Of a stretch of DNA of 62,500 nt, positions 8,700 through 17,628 are shown one piece after another. Under the pieces are notes generated by a model. It had not been told where the DNA came from. It saw only the letters and a list, made by a program, of their open reading frames with translations, and ran no database searches. Both the position numbers and the translations under genes were made by a program. Position 1 is the stretch's first letter. Each line of letters starts with the position of its first letter. Source of the stretch: an uncultured Desulfovibrio sp. (GTDB lineage: Bacteria > Desulfobacterota > Desulfovibrionia > Desulfovibrionales > Desulfovibrionaceae); contig NZ_CABSIF010000009.1 of assembly GCF_902477725.1 (NCBI RefSeq), positions 1-62,500 on the forward strand, written 5' to 3'.

Positions 8700-10371
8700 T
8701 TAACGTCTCAACTGAATTTACATAAACAAAATATTAAACTGGCAACAAATTCCCATTACAATACCTATATAATAATTTTTTGTGACACAAGTGTTATTCA
8801 ACTAGCAATTTTTCCACAGATATGAGTTCCACTGATTCAGCACAAACCTTAACAGAAGCTCATACTTTTAAGCATATTGTATACATTGAGTATCGATTAA
8901 AGATAGCTAAGTCCAGATAACATTACAATTTCTCGTTTTTCATTAGCTTTTTTTTAAAGTTACAAAAAATATTCAACACCCTCTCACGCCAATTACCTAC
9001 TCGAAATGCTAATGGCAGCACTAAGAAACAAATTGATGAGCTGTAAGATTGAACAAAAAAACTTAAACCACACAGACCAGATCCTACCAGATATGAACTT
9101 TCGCAGATTCTTGGGAGACAATAGTAATCTAGTAATGCCCCAACTCAAAGCTTTGCATGATTTCAGCCCCCCCCCAAAAAAAGCAGAAATATGTTACGAA
9201 ACCACGCAACCCAAAGAATAATTTTTTAGAGTATGGCCCCAAACGCACGGTCTATAATCGCCAAAAGCCCCCCCCCCCCCCCCCCCCAACATTTTTTTTT
9301 TTTTTCAAAATTTGTTTTTGTAATTTCACATTTAATAACCACCTCTAAACAAAAAATCAGATTGTCCCAAAAAACGCCATCGTACCCAAGATCGACCTTT
9401 TACAGGAGTAGCCCAAAGTGCCTTTGGGAGCACTTTCATTGGAGTCATCAAAACAGTCAGGATGCAGTGTCATCATATTTTAGAATTTGGCAGATAATTG
9501 CAGGGACGTCATCATATTTGATGTTTGATGAGGGCTTCTGCCGTGGCGTAATTTTAAGGGGCGGAGACGGAATAAATCTGCTGACAATTCTCAGCAAGGC
9601 GAAAAAAATTGTTTGTCTTGTCTTAGCAGGTGCCGCTCAATGAGAGTCATCCAACTAGCTGCAATGTTGTGACATCGCAAACTGTTCTCAAAGCAATGAT
9701 TGACACTTTTAGTATAGGCATGCCCCAACCGGGTGGTGAAGAGGTCCATTGCTTCCAAGTTGCAATTATTCAGTGCAAAAACGCTAAGCTATGTACGCCA
9801 AGCGACAAGTCGAGTAAGGTAGACAGCCACCAAAGGCTGTGTCAAGTCAGCAGTTCGTCCAAAGGAGCAACCATCAGAAATACCAGTGTACCAGCCGCTT
9901 TGCCGTAACGTACTGCCGCGGTAGTATGTCCGTAGTACGATGGGTGCTGGAGGACACGAAGGGCTCAGGCCCCAGTTACTGAAAACAGACCACGCAAGGC
10001 AAGAGCGATTGCGAAATTTTTTTCATGGCCAATGTAAACATGAAGAATTTCCGCCCACGGTATTTTGTTGCCGGAAACGCACGTCAACAGACGGATGCAC
10101 CTTTTCAGTTTTGGTACTTCGGCAACGCTAACAATCGTTCGTTTGCTCCAGCCGGCTTTGTCGCTCTCGCCTGTTTATTCTCGCAAAAGCAAATTTATAC
10201 CAACACAAGGGCTGTACCACCAAGGAAGCTGACTGAACGGGGTGTGTGGCCTAGCAGACGGAGTTTTCACCGACAAGCCAGCAGCACCAAACGGATACTA
10301 CCATTTCAGCAGGTGAATTTATCTAGGCACTTTCCATCATCCACGATAATCAACTGGGTGTTGAGAGATAA
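8700..10371. other. Gene-free decayed stretch inside the island
   Basis: Nearly 1.7 kb without a convincing gene, splitting the formyltransferase gene from the rest of the minus-strand cluster. It contains the C/A and C/T homopolymer runs at 9167-9305. Short frames at 9233-9643 and 9630-9908 have no recognisable domain and low-complexity starts. The stretch is probably the remains of one or two lost genes. Confidence 0.55.
9167..9305. repeat. Homopolymer runs: C9-A7 and C20 followed by T14
   Basis: Nine C at 9167-9175 run into seven A. About 85 bases on, twenty C at 9268-9287 are followed, after AACA, by fourteen T at 9292-9305. Such runs are slippage-prone and are known as phase-variation switches in surface-glycan loci of other bacteria. 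Here no intact gene surrounds them, so decay or assembly error are alternatives. Confidence 0.85.
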
Positions 10372-10605
10372 TCAGATGCGCTTAGTGCTTTTTTCTACTA
10401 GCAGCCTAATTGCTTGCACAGAACAAAAATTTTCGGGGACGATGTCTAACGCTGATACTACAATCTTAAACTGCAATTCGAGTTCTGCTACCAACTGAAC
10501 GATGTCAAAACTGTCCAAATACCCAGACTCAATAAAATTAACACCATCTTCAAACTCAAACGTTGGCTGCAATTCCTTAAGCATTTCAAAAATCAACTTA
10601 TCCAT
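10372..10605 (-). CDS. Acyl carrier protein (first of two)
   Basis: A 77-residue acidic, helical protein with the phosphopantetheine attachment motif YLDSFDIVQ; the serine is residue 32. It should carry acyl or aminoacyl groups as thioesters after modification by a phosphopantetheinyl transferase encoded elsewhere. It is the last gene of the minus-strand run that begins with the aminotransferase, about 40 bases after the NeuD-like gene. The likely partners are the adenylation enzyme at 14342-15892 or the KAS III proteins; which one is not decidable from sequence. Confidence 0.88.
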   Translation of the reverse strand: MDKLIFEMLKELQPTFEFEDGVNFIESGYLDSFDIVQLVAELELQFKIVVSALDIVPENFCSVQAIRLLVEKSTKRI

Positions 10606-10648
10606 AACAAAGCCTCTGTTAAATATTTTCTAACGAAAAAGTCCATGA

Positions 10649-11284
10649 TCATAAGCCAATTTCACGCGCTGGATTACCGAAGACTTTCTCGCCCATATTA
10701 ACCTTTTTTAACACAACACTGCCCACGCCCACGTAGGCACCGTCCTCAATAATCGCATGAGGTGCAACAGCCACATTCCCACCAATGAAAACTTTTTCAC
10801 CAATTGCCACATGACCCATTATATTACTGTACGATGAAATGGTGCTATAGTTTCCAACAGTAACATCATGGCCAAGAGTGCAGGCCAAAAGTGTGCAAAA
10901 ACTCCCAACTGAAATATTGACCGTCATGCCAAAACCGCCAAAAATGAGCGTGCCTTCGCCAATAGAGTTATGTTTTCCCAAGCCAGCAGAGGGATGAACA
11001 ATCGTCTCAAAGACTGCGCCACGAGCTTTAAGTAACGTTGCAATTTTTTCTTTTGCACTTGGCGCGGCAATTGCCATAACAAGCACATCATTTTCTTGAG
11101 GAAAAAAATTCTTAATACTCCCGACAACACTGAGGTCACATGCCTTTCCATGCAAAGGATCGTCGGTATCGTCAAGAAATCCAACAATATTCCAACGTTG
11201 TCCTTGGATTGTCTGAATTTCATGTAACATTAACAAAGTTTCGCGGCCGCATCCTCCTGCACCTAATATATAAAGGTTCTTCAT
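10649..11284 (-). CDS. NeuD/PglD-like sugar O/N-acyltransferase
   Basis: A 211-residue protein with an N-terminal nucleotide-sugar-binding Rossmann-like segment (start MKNLYILGAGGCGRE) and a C-terminal left-handed beta-helix of hexapeptide repeats (for example VTVGNYSTI, VFIGGNVAV). The likely catalytic histidine is in LGHDVTVG. This two-part layout is typical of PglD and NeuD, which acylate amino or hydroxyl groups of nucleotide-activated sugars using acyl-CoA. It overlaps the upstream methyltransferase gene by 4 bases (ATGA), so translation is probably coupled. It is a candidate for the final N-acylation of the cluster's amino sugar, with acyl-ACP or acetyl-CoA as donor (inference). Confidence 0.88.
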   Translation of the reverse strand: MKNLYILGAGGCGRETLLMLHEIQTIQGQRWNIVGFLDDTDDPLHGKACDLSVVGSIKNFFPQENDVLVMAIAAPSAKEKIATLLKARGAVFETIVHPSAGLGKHNSIGEGTLIFGGFGMTVNISVGSFCTLLACTLGHDVTVGNYSTISSYSNIMGHVAIGEKVFIGGNVAVAPHAIIEDGAYVGVGSVVLKKVNMGEKVFGNPAREIGL

Positions 11285-12459
11285 TGACTGATCCTAGGGA
11301 CAATTGAATTATCAGATACATTGCCAACATTCTTGCGCAGCATAAAATGATGTATGGGAGAAGCCCATTTATATCCTATGCAATCAAACCCACTATCTGT
11401 GAATACGCTTATGGCTTCATCATACGAGTATTCATGAAAGTGTCCAAAGTTATTGATGACCATTCTTCTATTCCGTTGCTCTTCTGAAAGATCATCTGGG
11501 TAAGGCATTTCTCGATAACTATCTACGTTGTGGTGTACAATTTCCTGGGGAACACTCACAAAGAGATAACCATTATCCGTAAGCAAATTTCTTAATTTTT
11601 TCATGCTGTTTACAGGATTATATATAAAATGTTCCATTACCTGTGCGCAAACGATTATGTCATATTGCCCGCTAAAGCTATCGAGCTCAATGAAGCCATT
11701 GATGGTTTTAATATCATATTTTTTCAGCAGATTAGCAGAAGATTCTCTTCGCCACTCAGCCCAAAGCTGCTCTTCATTAGGGATCGTAATCCATGTAACA
11801 TCAATGTCCATAAGCTTTTTCAAACTCAAAGACATTATTCCAATGCCTGCACCGACTTCCAGATATTTAATACCGCTCTTCTTTTTAAAAAATCTATAAA
11901 TCCACATATATAAAAAGTCCCAATACCCCGCCCCTTCGAGAGAAGCTCTGCGGATATTCGCTATTTCATTCCAGTTTCCCAAAAAATTAATAGGTGAGAA
12001 AACTTCATTAATAGAATCAAAAAAAGCTTTTTGCATTAAATTATTACCGTTAAAATCTTTGGAAAAAGAATCATATACAATCCCAAACTCGTCAACTCCC
12101 TGGTATAGCAATAGTTTTATCACTGAGACATGCTCTGCATAATCACGCAAGGCTACTATAAAAAAATATGAATTTACATCTCTAAGAATCTCTTTGTAAT
12201 TGACAACACTGATACCCATAAAGTCAAAATCAGCCTCATACTGCTGCACGTCACAAGCAATATCAACAGAAATTCCCGCATGTTTTAGTGCGCAAACCAC
12301 AGCAAAAGACTCAGGCCTCCATCCCCAGAGAACAATTTTTTTCCCGCTCGCCTGCGCGGCCCCAATATCTTCAATGGAAAATTTGTCTGTCACAAGAATA
12401 TATGTGTAAACATATGTTGTAACGCCTTTCCATGTGTAGGCGAGATGATTACTTCTCAT
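11281..12459 (-). CDS. SAM-dependent class I methyltransferase with extra N-terminal domain
   Basis: A 392-residue protein. The C-terminal half is a class I methyltransferase, with motif I YLEVGAGIGIMSLSL and a later IIVCAQVMEHF, resembling small-molecule and sugar methyltransferases. The N-terminal part (about 30-130) contains a Rossmann-like stretch, KKIVLWGWRPESFAVVCALK, that resembles the nucleotide/sugar-binding module of PglD-type proteins. The chosen ATG at 12459 overlaps the radical SAM stop by 11 bases; a longer in-frame start at 12546 would overlap by about 100 bases and looks less natural. A role in methylating a sugar or its acyl group is inferred from context. Confidence 0.8.
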   Translation of the reverse strand: MRSNHLAYTWKGVTTYVYTYILVTDKFSIEDIGAAQASGKKIVLWGWRPESFAVVCALKHAGISVDIACDVQQYEADFDFMGISVVNYKEILRDVNSYFFIVALRDYAEHVSVIKLLLYQGVDEFGIVYDSFSKDFNGNNLMQKAFFDSINEVFSPINFLGNWNEIANIRRASLEGAGYWDFLYMWIYRFFKKKSGIKYLEVGAGIGIMSLSLKKLMDIDVTWITIPNEEQLWAEWRRESSANLLKKYDIKTINGFIELDSFSGQYDIIVCAQVMEHFIYNPVNSMKKLRNLLTDNGYLFVSVPQEIVHHNVDSYREMPYPDDLSEEQRNRRMVINNFGHFHEYSYDEAISVFTDSGFDCIGYKWASPIHHFMLRKNVGNVSDNSIVPRISQ

Positions 12460-13582
12460 TATTTGTCTCTTTGGTGCAGGAAGTAATTTCAAGTTTGCCT
12501 TTACAATTTCGGCAATACTCAAATGAATCAGGTTTAGACAAAACAACTCTCCTGTTTTTTGATTGAACAGCTTCCGTGAGAGTCATGTCCGCTATATTAC
12601 CACAAGAAAGAACACCTTCATAATCCAAGCAACAAAAAGTGATGTCACCATTACTTAAAATGACAAGACTATGGGCAAATGTACATGAAAAATCATATGC
12701 AGGTGTTATATTAATCTTACATTCACCACCAAAGGACTGCTGTAAATATTCGGCATCAGGGGTAAAAATAAAAAACTTCTTCAATGTTACAAAAAAGTTG
12801 GGGAAAACTTCCCAGTTTAACCACGTGATGTGTTCAGGCAAGGAGTGAAAAAGGTCATTGGGAATATCCTCTCTCCTTCGATAGAGATAGTGATCTCCAC
12901 GAGAAAAAATTTTCTTTCTACCATTATAAAAATTGGCATAACGCTCTCTCGCTTCAGGGTACATCTGTTCCAATTCTTCTCGCCACTTTTCCATAACATC
13001 CTGAAAAGCGCCCCATTCTTCTGCACTAAACCCCTTCCACAACTTATCATAAAAAAGATGTAAATCATACATAACATCCAGTCTTATCTGAATGTTATTC
13101 TCAAATCGTTCTTTACTGAAAACAATATTTTTTATTTTTTTCAAATATTCAGCGAAAGAAATATTTACACCTCTAAGCGACATACTGCGGTCCGATATCG
13201 TATGCAATGAGATTTCTACAAGACGCAAATTTTTATGTCGAAAGAGTTGTTGCTGCTTGGAAGCTGTTAAAAGCAAACCATTAGTCGTAATCCAATAATG
13301 AATATCATTCTGATCACATATTGTGAGATATTCATCAAATCGCGGATTTAAAAAAGGCTCACCAAGAGTGTGAAAAGTAATATCACAAGGTATACCTTTA
13401 AGTTCATCAAGGACCTTGAGAACATTTTCATGGGCCATATCTTGCTTTTTTCGCTTAAGAACCCCAATGGGGCAAAATGAACAGTTCATATTGCACCGGG
13501 ATGTCAGCTCTAAAAAAACGCTACTAATAGGCGGCTCACAGGTTTGTACACTTGACATGAGCTGATTGGTGCAATTCAACAT
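12449..13582 (-). CDS. Radical SAM protein with C-terminal cysteine-rich (SPASM-like) region
   Basis: A 377-residue radical SAM enzyme. The CX3CX2C cluster motif is CNMNCSFC (C30, C34, C37), preceded by the usual LELTSR strand. The C-terminal third carries further cysteines (SCTF, FCCLDYEGVLSC, YCRNCKG) in a SPASM-like pattern, suggesting one or two auxiliary Fe-S clusters. The reaction is unknown. Relatives occur in peptide maturation and in sugar or lipid modification. It sits inside a glycan-type cluster between a methyltransferase and an SDR, about 10 bases after the SDR stop, so it probably acts on the same product. Confidence 0.85.
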   Translation of the reverse strand: MLNCTNQLMSSVQTCEPPISSVFLELTSRCNMNCSFCPIGVLKRKKQDMAHENVLKVLDELKGIPCDITFHTLGEPFLNPRFDEYLTICDQNDIHYWITTNGLLLTASKQQQLFRHKNLRLVEISLHTISDRSMSLRGVNISFAEYLKKIKNIVFSKERFENNIQIRLDVMYDLHLFYDKLWKGFSAEEWGAFQDVMEKWREELEQMYPEARERYANFYNGRKKIFSRGDHYLYRRREDIPNDLFHSLPEHITWLNWEVFPNFFVTLKKFFIFTPDAEYLQQSFGGECKINITPAYDFSCTFAHSLVILSNGDITFCCLDYEGVLSCGNIADMTLTEAVQSKNRRVVLSKPDSFEYCRNCKGKLEITSCTKETNNEK

Positions 13583-13591
13583 AAAACCCCC

Positions 13592-14326
13592 TTAAAACCG
13601 CAGATGCTCACCACCATCGACGTGGATATTTGCGCCTGTAATGTACGAAGCATTATTTGACAATAAAAAGTTAACAACAGTTGCCACCTGAACGGGTTGC
13701 CCAGGCGAAAGTAGAGAGGGATTCCAACTATCTGCAGATATAGGCTGCAGCAAAGGAGTATCCCACATCCGTGTTTGAAAAGAACCAGGCGAAATCGCAT
13801 TAACACGAATCTGCGGTGCTAGGTCACGGGCAAGAGCAGAAACTAATGAATTAATTGCTCCCTTGCTGGCACAGTAATGGGGTTGATGTTTCGCCCCGAT
13901 TGCTGCAGCAATACTACTCACAAGAACAATATTTTTAAGAGCTTCACCATTAACTTTGCGCTTGAGCAATGTACTGATAATTTCACATGCTGAAAAATAA
14001 TTAACTTTCATGACCTGCAGGCCAACTGAATATTTTGTCTTAGACATGGGTAAAAGTTCGGTCATACCAGCAAAATGAACAAAAGACTCTACATTAACAG
14101 CATGATCGTTTAAAAAGGCTTTGACTGTCCCCCCTAAAGCTTCAACTTCAAGCAAGTCATAAGGAAAAAGCAGAACATTGTGCCCAAACTGAGTGCAGAA
14201 ATCACCAACCGCCTTTAATCTATCGAGATCTCGACCAAGCAGAATGCAATCTCGCTCCTTAGCGATCAACTTTGCAGCTGCTTCTCCTAAACCAGATGTC
14301 GCACCAGTGATAAAAGTATAGGCCAT
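13592..14326 (-). CDS. Short-chain dehydrogenase/reductase (FabG-like, first of two)
   Basis: A classical SDR of 244 residues with the NAD(P) motif TGATSGLGEAAA near the N-terminus and a catalytic Ser-Tyr-Lys set (VSSIAAAIGA, then YCASKGA). It ends with the family's ITGANIHVDGG segment. An ATG at 14326 preceded by GAGGGTGG is preferred over a TTG four codons earlier. In this cluster it may reduce a 3-ketoacyl-ACP made by a KAS III neighbour, in the manner of FabG or VioR. A sugar oxidoreductase role is the main alternative. The neighbouring adenylation gene stops 16 bases upstream. Confidence 0.87.
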   Translation of the reverse strand: MAYTFITGATSGLGEAAAKLIAKERDCILLGRDLDRLKAVGDFCTQFGHNVLLFPYDLLEVEALGGTVKAFLNDHAVNVESFVHFAGMTELLPMSKTKYSVGLQVMKVNYFSACEIISTLLKRKVNGEALKNIVLVSSIAAAIGAKHQPHYCASKGAINSLVSALARDLAPQIRVNAISPGSFQTRMWDTPLLQPISADSWNPSLLSPGQPVQVATVVNFLLSNNASYITGANIHVDGGEHLRF

Positions 14327-14341
14327 TGCCACCCTCAAAAT

Positions 14342-15892
14342 TTATTTATGGTTAAGCTGAGCCTCATCGTTTAACCTGAGTCTGTCAATTTTGCCATTAA
14401 CGTTGCGTGGCAACTCTGAAGTACGAATATAAATTGAAGGCAACATGTAGCGCGGCAACTGCTGTAACAAGCTTTTTTTTAATTCGCTACTTTCTATATC
14501 ATTGGCAGATTCAAAAAAAAGGACAATTTGTTGTGCAGCTTTATCGTAAATAGCACAACAGTTTTTAATATCACCTCTTGTACTAATAACTGCATGTTCT
14601 ATTTCAGGGAGTTCAATTCGATACCCATGATGTTTGATCATGCTGTCTTTTCTGCCCTTATAAACAATATCACCAAAATCATTTTCATATACAATGTCAC
14701 CAGTTCTATAAATCAATTCAGGGTAGCTAGTATTAAGGGGATTTTGAACAAAAGCTAATGCAGTTTTTTCGGGATCATTGTAGTATCCCATTGATAATGA
14801 GGATCCGCGGACGCAGAGTTCGCCTTCTTCTCCGCGCTTAGCCCGTCTCCCGTCATCAGTAATGATTACGACATCAGTATTTGGAAAAGGTTTTCCTATT
14901 GGAATCGGCTCATCATCATGCAAGGGACGATTAACAACGTAATATGTACAATCTAACGTTATCTCAATAGGACCATAAAAATTAATAAAAGTTGTTTGAG
15001 GCAGCATTTTGTACCAATAATTAAATTTTGCCGTAGGAAACACTTCTCCGGCAAACCAGACCATTCGAAGTGCAGGTAGTTTAACGCTGTTCAAAATATC
15101 CATATTAGCAATGTTGACCATAATCGTTGGCACCCAAAACAAAAAAGTAACGCTTTCTCGACTCAACAACTCAAGCAAACGAACAGGAAATGCTGCCAAG
15201 GCATCAGGAATCAATACAAGAGTGCTTCCCATAACCATAAGCATGCACAGTTCAAAGCTATATATATCAAAAACCAGTGGTGAAAGACTGCCCACAACCT
15301 CATTCCCACTCACAAGCTCCAACTCAACGACTCTTGCCGTAAAGTCTATAAAACTTCTGTGGTTTAAAATTACACCTTTAGGAGTGCCCGTAGAACCAGA
15401 CGTATTGATCACGCACAACGGATCAGTATCTATAATTTTTTTACGCAAACCAAGGATTTCTTGCATTTCTGAATCAGCAAACTCTCTTGTCTCGCCAGAC
15501 TCCGAAAGCAAACCATCAATTAAAAGAAGTGGGATATCATTCTGCGGCAACGTCCCCTTCATGGCTGTGGAGGTAATAATTAAACAAGGTCGTATTTGAG
15601 AAATAATATTTTGAATGCGCTCTTTAGGATTTTTAACATCAAGATTCATGTAAGCATTCGCACTGTATAGAATACCAATGTTGGCCACCACAGATTGAAC
15701 GCTTTTAGGAAGATAAACAGCAATTATGACGTTTTTTTTCTTCAGCAAATGTGATATTTGTTTAGCAACAACGAGTGAATTAACGTATAATTGCTTGTTT
15801 GTAACGCGCTGCTCGCCATCAACAATAGCAACGCCTTCAGGACAAGATTGAACCCGCTGATCAAAATATTGAGATATATTGATAGGCAACAT
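14342..15892 (-). CDS. Amino-acid adenylation enzyme (DltA/NRPS A-domain-like, stand-alone)
   Basis: A 516-residue AMP-forming ligase with the A3 loop NTSGSTGTPKG, the A4 segment FDIYSFEL, A5 INFYGPIEITLD, the A7 motif YRTGD and the C-terminal lysine motif NGKIDR. The Asp of FDIYS is the residue that binds the alpha-amino group in amino-acid-activating enzymes, so an amino acid is more likely than a fatty acid; which one cannot be read. It should load a carrier protein, most likely one of the two small ACPs here. The ATG at 15892 just clears the upstream esterase stop. Analogy: DltA-DltC in D-alanylation, or aminoacyl decoration of amino sugars. Confidence 0.88.
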   Translation of the reverse strand: MLPINISQYFDQRVQSCPEGVAIVDGEQRVTNKQLYVNSLVVAKQISHLLKKKNVIIAVYLPKSVQSVVANIGILYSANAYMNLDVKNPKERIQNIISQIRPCLIITSTAMKGTLPQNDIPLLLIDGLLSESGETREFADSEMQEILGLRKKIIDTDPLCVINTSGSTGTPKGVILNHRSFIDFTARVVELELVSGNEVVGSLSPLVFDIYSFELCMLMVMGSTLVLIPDALAAFPVRLLELLSRESVTFLFWVPTIMVNIANMDILNSVKLPALRMVWFAGEVFPTAKFNYWYKMLPQTTFINFYGPIEITLDCTYYVVNRPLHDDEPIPIGKPFPNTDVVIITDDGRRAKRGEEGELCVRGSSLSMGYYNDPEKTALAFVQNPLNTSYPELIYRTGDIVYENDFGDIVYKGRKDSMIKHHGYRIELPEIEHAVISTRGDIKNCCAIYDKAAQQIVLFFESANDIESSELKKSLLQQLPRYMLPSIYIRTSELPRNVNGKIDRLRLNDEAQLNHK

Positions 15893-15893
15893 A

Positions 15894-16679
15894 CTAGCTC
15901 TCAAAGTTTGAAATCCAATTTATTGCATTTTTCACCGCACTAAGCCAGTAATCCAAATTATGCAGACCGGGGCTAACCTCAGTGCTAACGTCAAGCCCAT
16001 ACCTTTGACACACGGCAGCCATGTTTTTTGTTTGTGCTAGACTAAGATAATCTCTATCGCCGCACATAAAATTAAAACGCGAACTGTTGGGCGTCTTGTG
16101 CATTAATAGACTCTCAATATCTGCTCCCGGCCGTAATTGCCCTTGCTCATCAAGCATGAGCCTATTCATAACTTTTTCACCCAGAATCTTGATAAAAGGA
16201 CGTATAGTCCTGTCTTTCAGCGCCCTTTCATCCAAAGGCAATCTAGGATCATAAACGCCTGAAATGGCAGCAATAGCTGAGAAAGTATCAGGTTTCTTCA
16301 CACCCCAAAGGGTTGCCCCAAAAGCCCCCATTGAGATGCCAATCAAAAAATTATCCTGAGGGGAAGAAGAAATCTGAAAATTTGCCTGAATACAAGGAAG
16401 TAATTCATCGCTAAGAAAATCAGATTGCTGTTCAATGCAAGAATTCAAAAAATAACCATTCCCCAATCCTGGGGAAATTAATGCTATATCTTGCCTATCA
16501 GCTTCACCTAACATCGACAGCTTATCTAAAAAAAAATTTTCATCTTCCATGGCAGGATGCAAGAGCCACAAAGCCTTGTACGGCGGATTCCCAGCCAAAT
16601 GTCCGTATGGAAGAACAATATTGACCTTTACAGGTCTATAAAGAGTAAGCGAAGCTATTGTCATCTGCAACTTTATCAT
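15894..16679 (-). CDS. Alpha/beta-hydrolase esterase (esterase D/FrmB-like)
   Basis: A 261-residue serine hydrolase. The nucleophile elbow is GISMGAFG. A plausible acid is in CGDRDYLS and the histidine in GLHNLDYW near the C-terminus, the order expected for the putative-esterase family that includes S-formylglutathione hydrolase. There is no signal peptide, so it is cytoplasmic. In this cluster it could act as a type II thioesterase clearing misloaded carrier proteins, or as a deacylase (inference). It is adjacent to the adenylation gene with a 1-base gap if the latter starts at 15892. Confidence 0.85.
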   Translation of the reverse strand: MIKLQMTIASLTLYRPVKVNIVLPYGHLAGNPPYKALWLLHPAMEDENFFLDKLSMLGEADRQDIALISPGLGNGYFLNSCIEQQSDFLSDELLPCIQANFQISSSPQDNFLIGISMGAFGATLWGVKKPDTFSAIAAISGVYDPRLPLDERALKDRTIRPFIKILGEKVMNRLMLDEQGQLRPGADIESLLMHKTPNSSRFNFMCGDRDYLSLAQTKNMAAVCQRYGLDVSTEVSPGLHNLDYWLSAVKNAINWISNFES

Positions 16680-16719
16680 TGCACACTCACATTTTATTAC
16701 TTGCTATAAAATACAAACA

Positions 16720-17628
16720 CTACTTATTAAATATTAAATTATATATATACACTCCATCAAAATTTTCACCCAAGGCCCGATAAATTTTAATAAGTCGTTT
16801 TTTGTTTACATCGCGCCACCCATAAGAACGCGCCAATTTAATATTGTTTTTTTTGAAATACTTTTCAACAAAGTTATTGAGGTAAAACATTACCCCAGCT
16901 CCACGATATTCTTTTCGCGTATATTCATAAATACAAAATCTAATTCTATTTTTTATTGTAAAATAACAGATTGCAATTATCTCACCATGTTTTTTGGCAA
17001 CAACAACATTCTTCTTTCTTATGTTCTCTCTGATTGCATCCAGTTCCGGGATATTTTCGCTACAAAGATCGAATTCTTCCAAGAGCATATCAAGCACAGC
17101 CTGAGCATCGTCTAAATCTGCAAAGGAGGGTGACACTTTAACGCCCCCCTTTCTCTTATCTTTTCCAAAAGACGAAAAGAAATCCTCTGCCGCTTCATTT
17201 TTGCTGGAAGTAAAATTAACTCGCCCAATTTTTTTACTAAGCTCAAAAGAAAAATTTTCAAGCAAAGAAGCAATTTCTCCAGTTAATGGCTCAACCCCAA
17301 TAACAGATATTCGCACAGGAAAATCATGCTTATAAATTACACGTGTGAAGATATCCATAGCATTTTTAAGATGCTCCTTTGTTGAAGTATAAAATAAAAG
17401 ATCGAAATATTTATCATGATATGGGATGAGTACAATAATAGTTTCTTCGAAAGCAGAAATAAAACACTCTTTTTTAACAAATATATCAGCCAATTCAGAA
17501 ATTGACAAAAAAACGTTACTTAAAACGCCCCGATTCTCCTTTTTCAAAGAATCGACCGCATCCGCAAACGTCGCAATATCAGCTCGATGCAAAGAGGGAA
17601 AGCCTTCCTGAATATTACTAGTTAGCAC
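16720..17628 (-). CDS. GNAT-fold acyltransferase-like protein
   Basis: A 302-residue protein, strongly AT-biased and lysine-rich. Only the C-terminal half looks familiar: IIAICYFTIKNRIRFCIYEY, then YTRKEYRGAGVMFYLNNFVE, which resembles the acyl-CoA binding strand and loop of GNAT acetyltransferases (RxxGxG/A-like). The N-terminal 150 residues show no family I recognise. It overlaps the preceding SDR gene by 7 bases, so it is co-translated with the acyl module. It may transfer the ACP- or CoA-bound acyl group to an amino sugar. Confidence 0.65.
   Translation of the reverse strand: MLTSNIQEGFPSLHRADIATFADAVDSLKKENRGVLSNVFLSISELADIFVKKECFISAFEETIIVLIPYHDKYFDLLFYTSTKEHLKNAMDIFTRVIYKHDFPVRISVIGVEPLTGEIASLLENFSFELSKKIGRVNFTSSKNEAAEDFFSSFGKDKRKGGVKVSPSFADLDDAQAVLDMLLEEFDLCSENIPELDAIRENIRKKNVVVAKKHGEIIAICYFTIKNRIRFCIYEYTRKEYRGAGVMFYLNNFVEKYFKKNNIKLARSYGWRDVNKKRLIKIYRALGENFDGVYIYNLIFNK

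Noticed and set aside
9233..9643. 136-codon plus-strand frame through the homopolymer runs
   Set aside because: It begins in poly-proline and poly-phenylalanine coded by the C and T runs and shows no domain.
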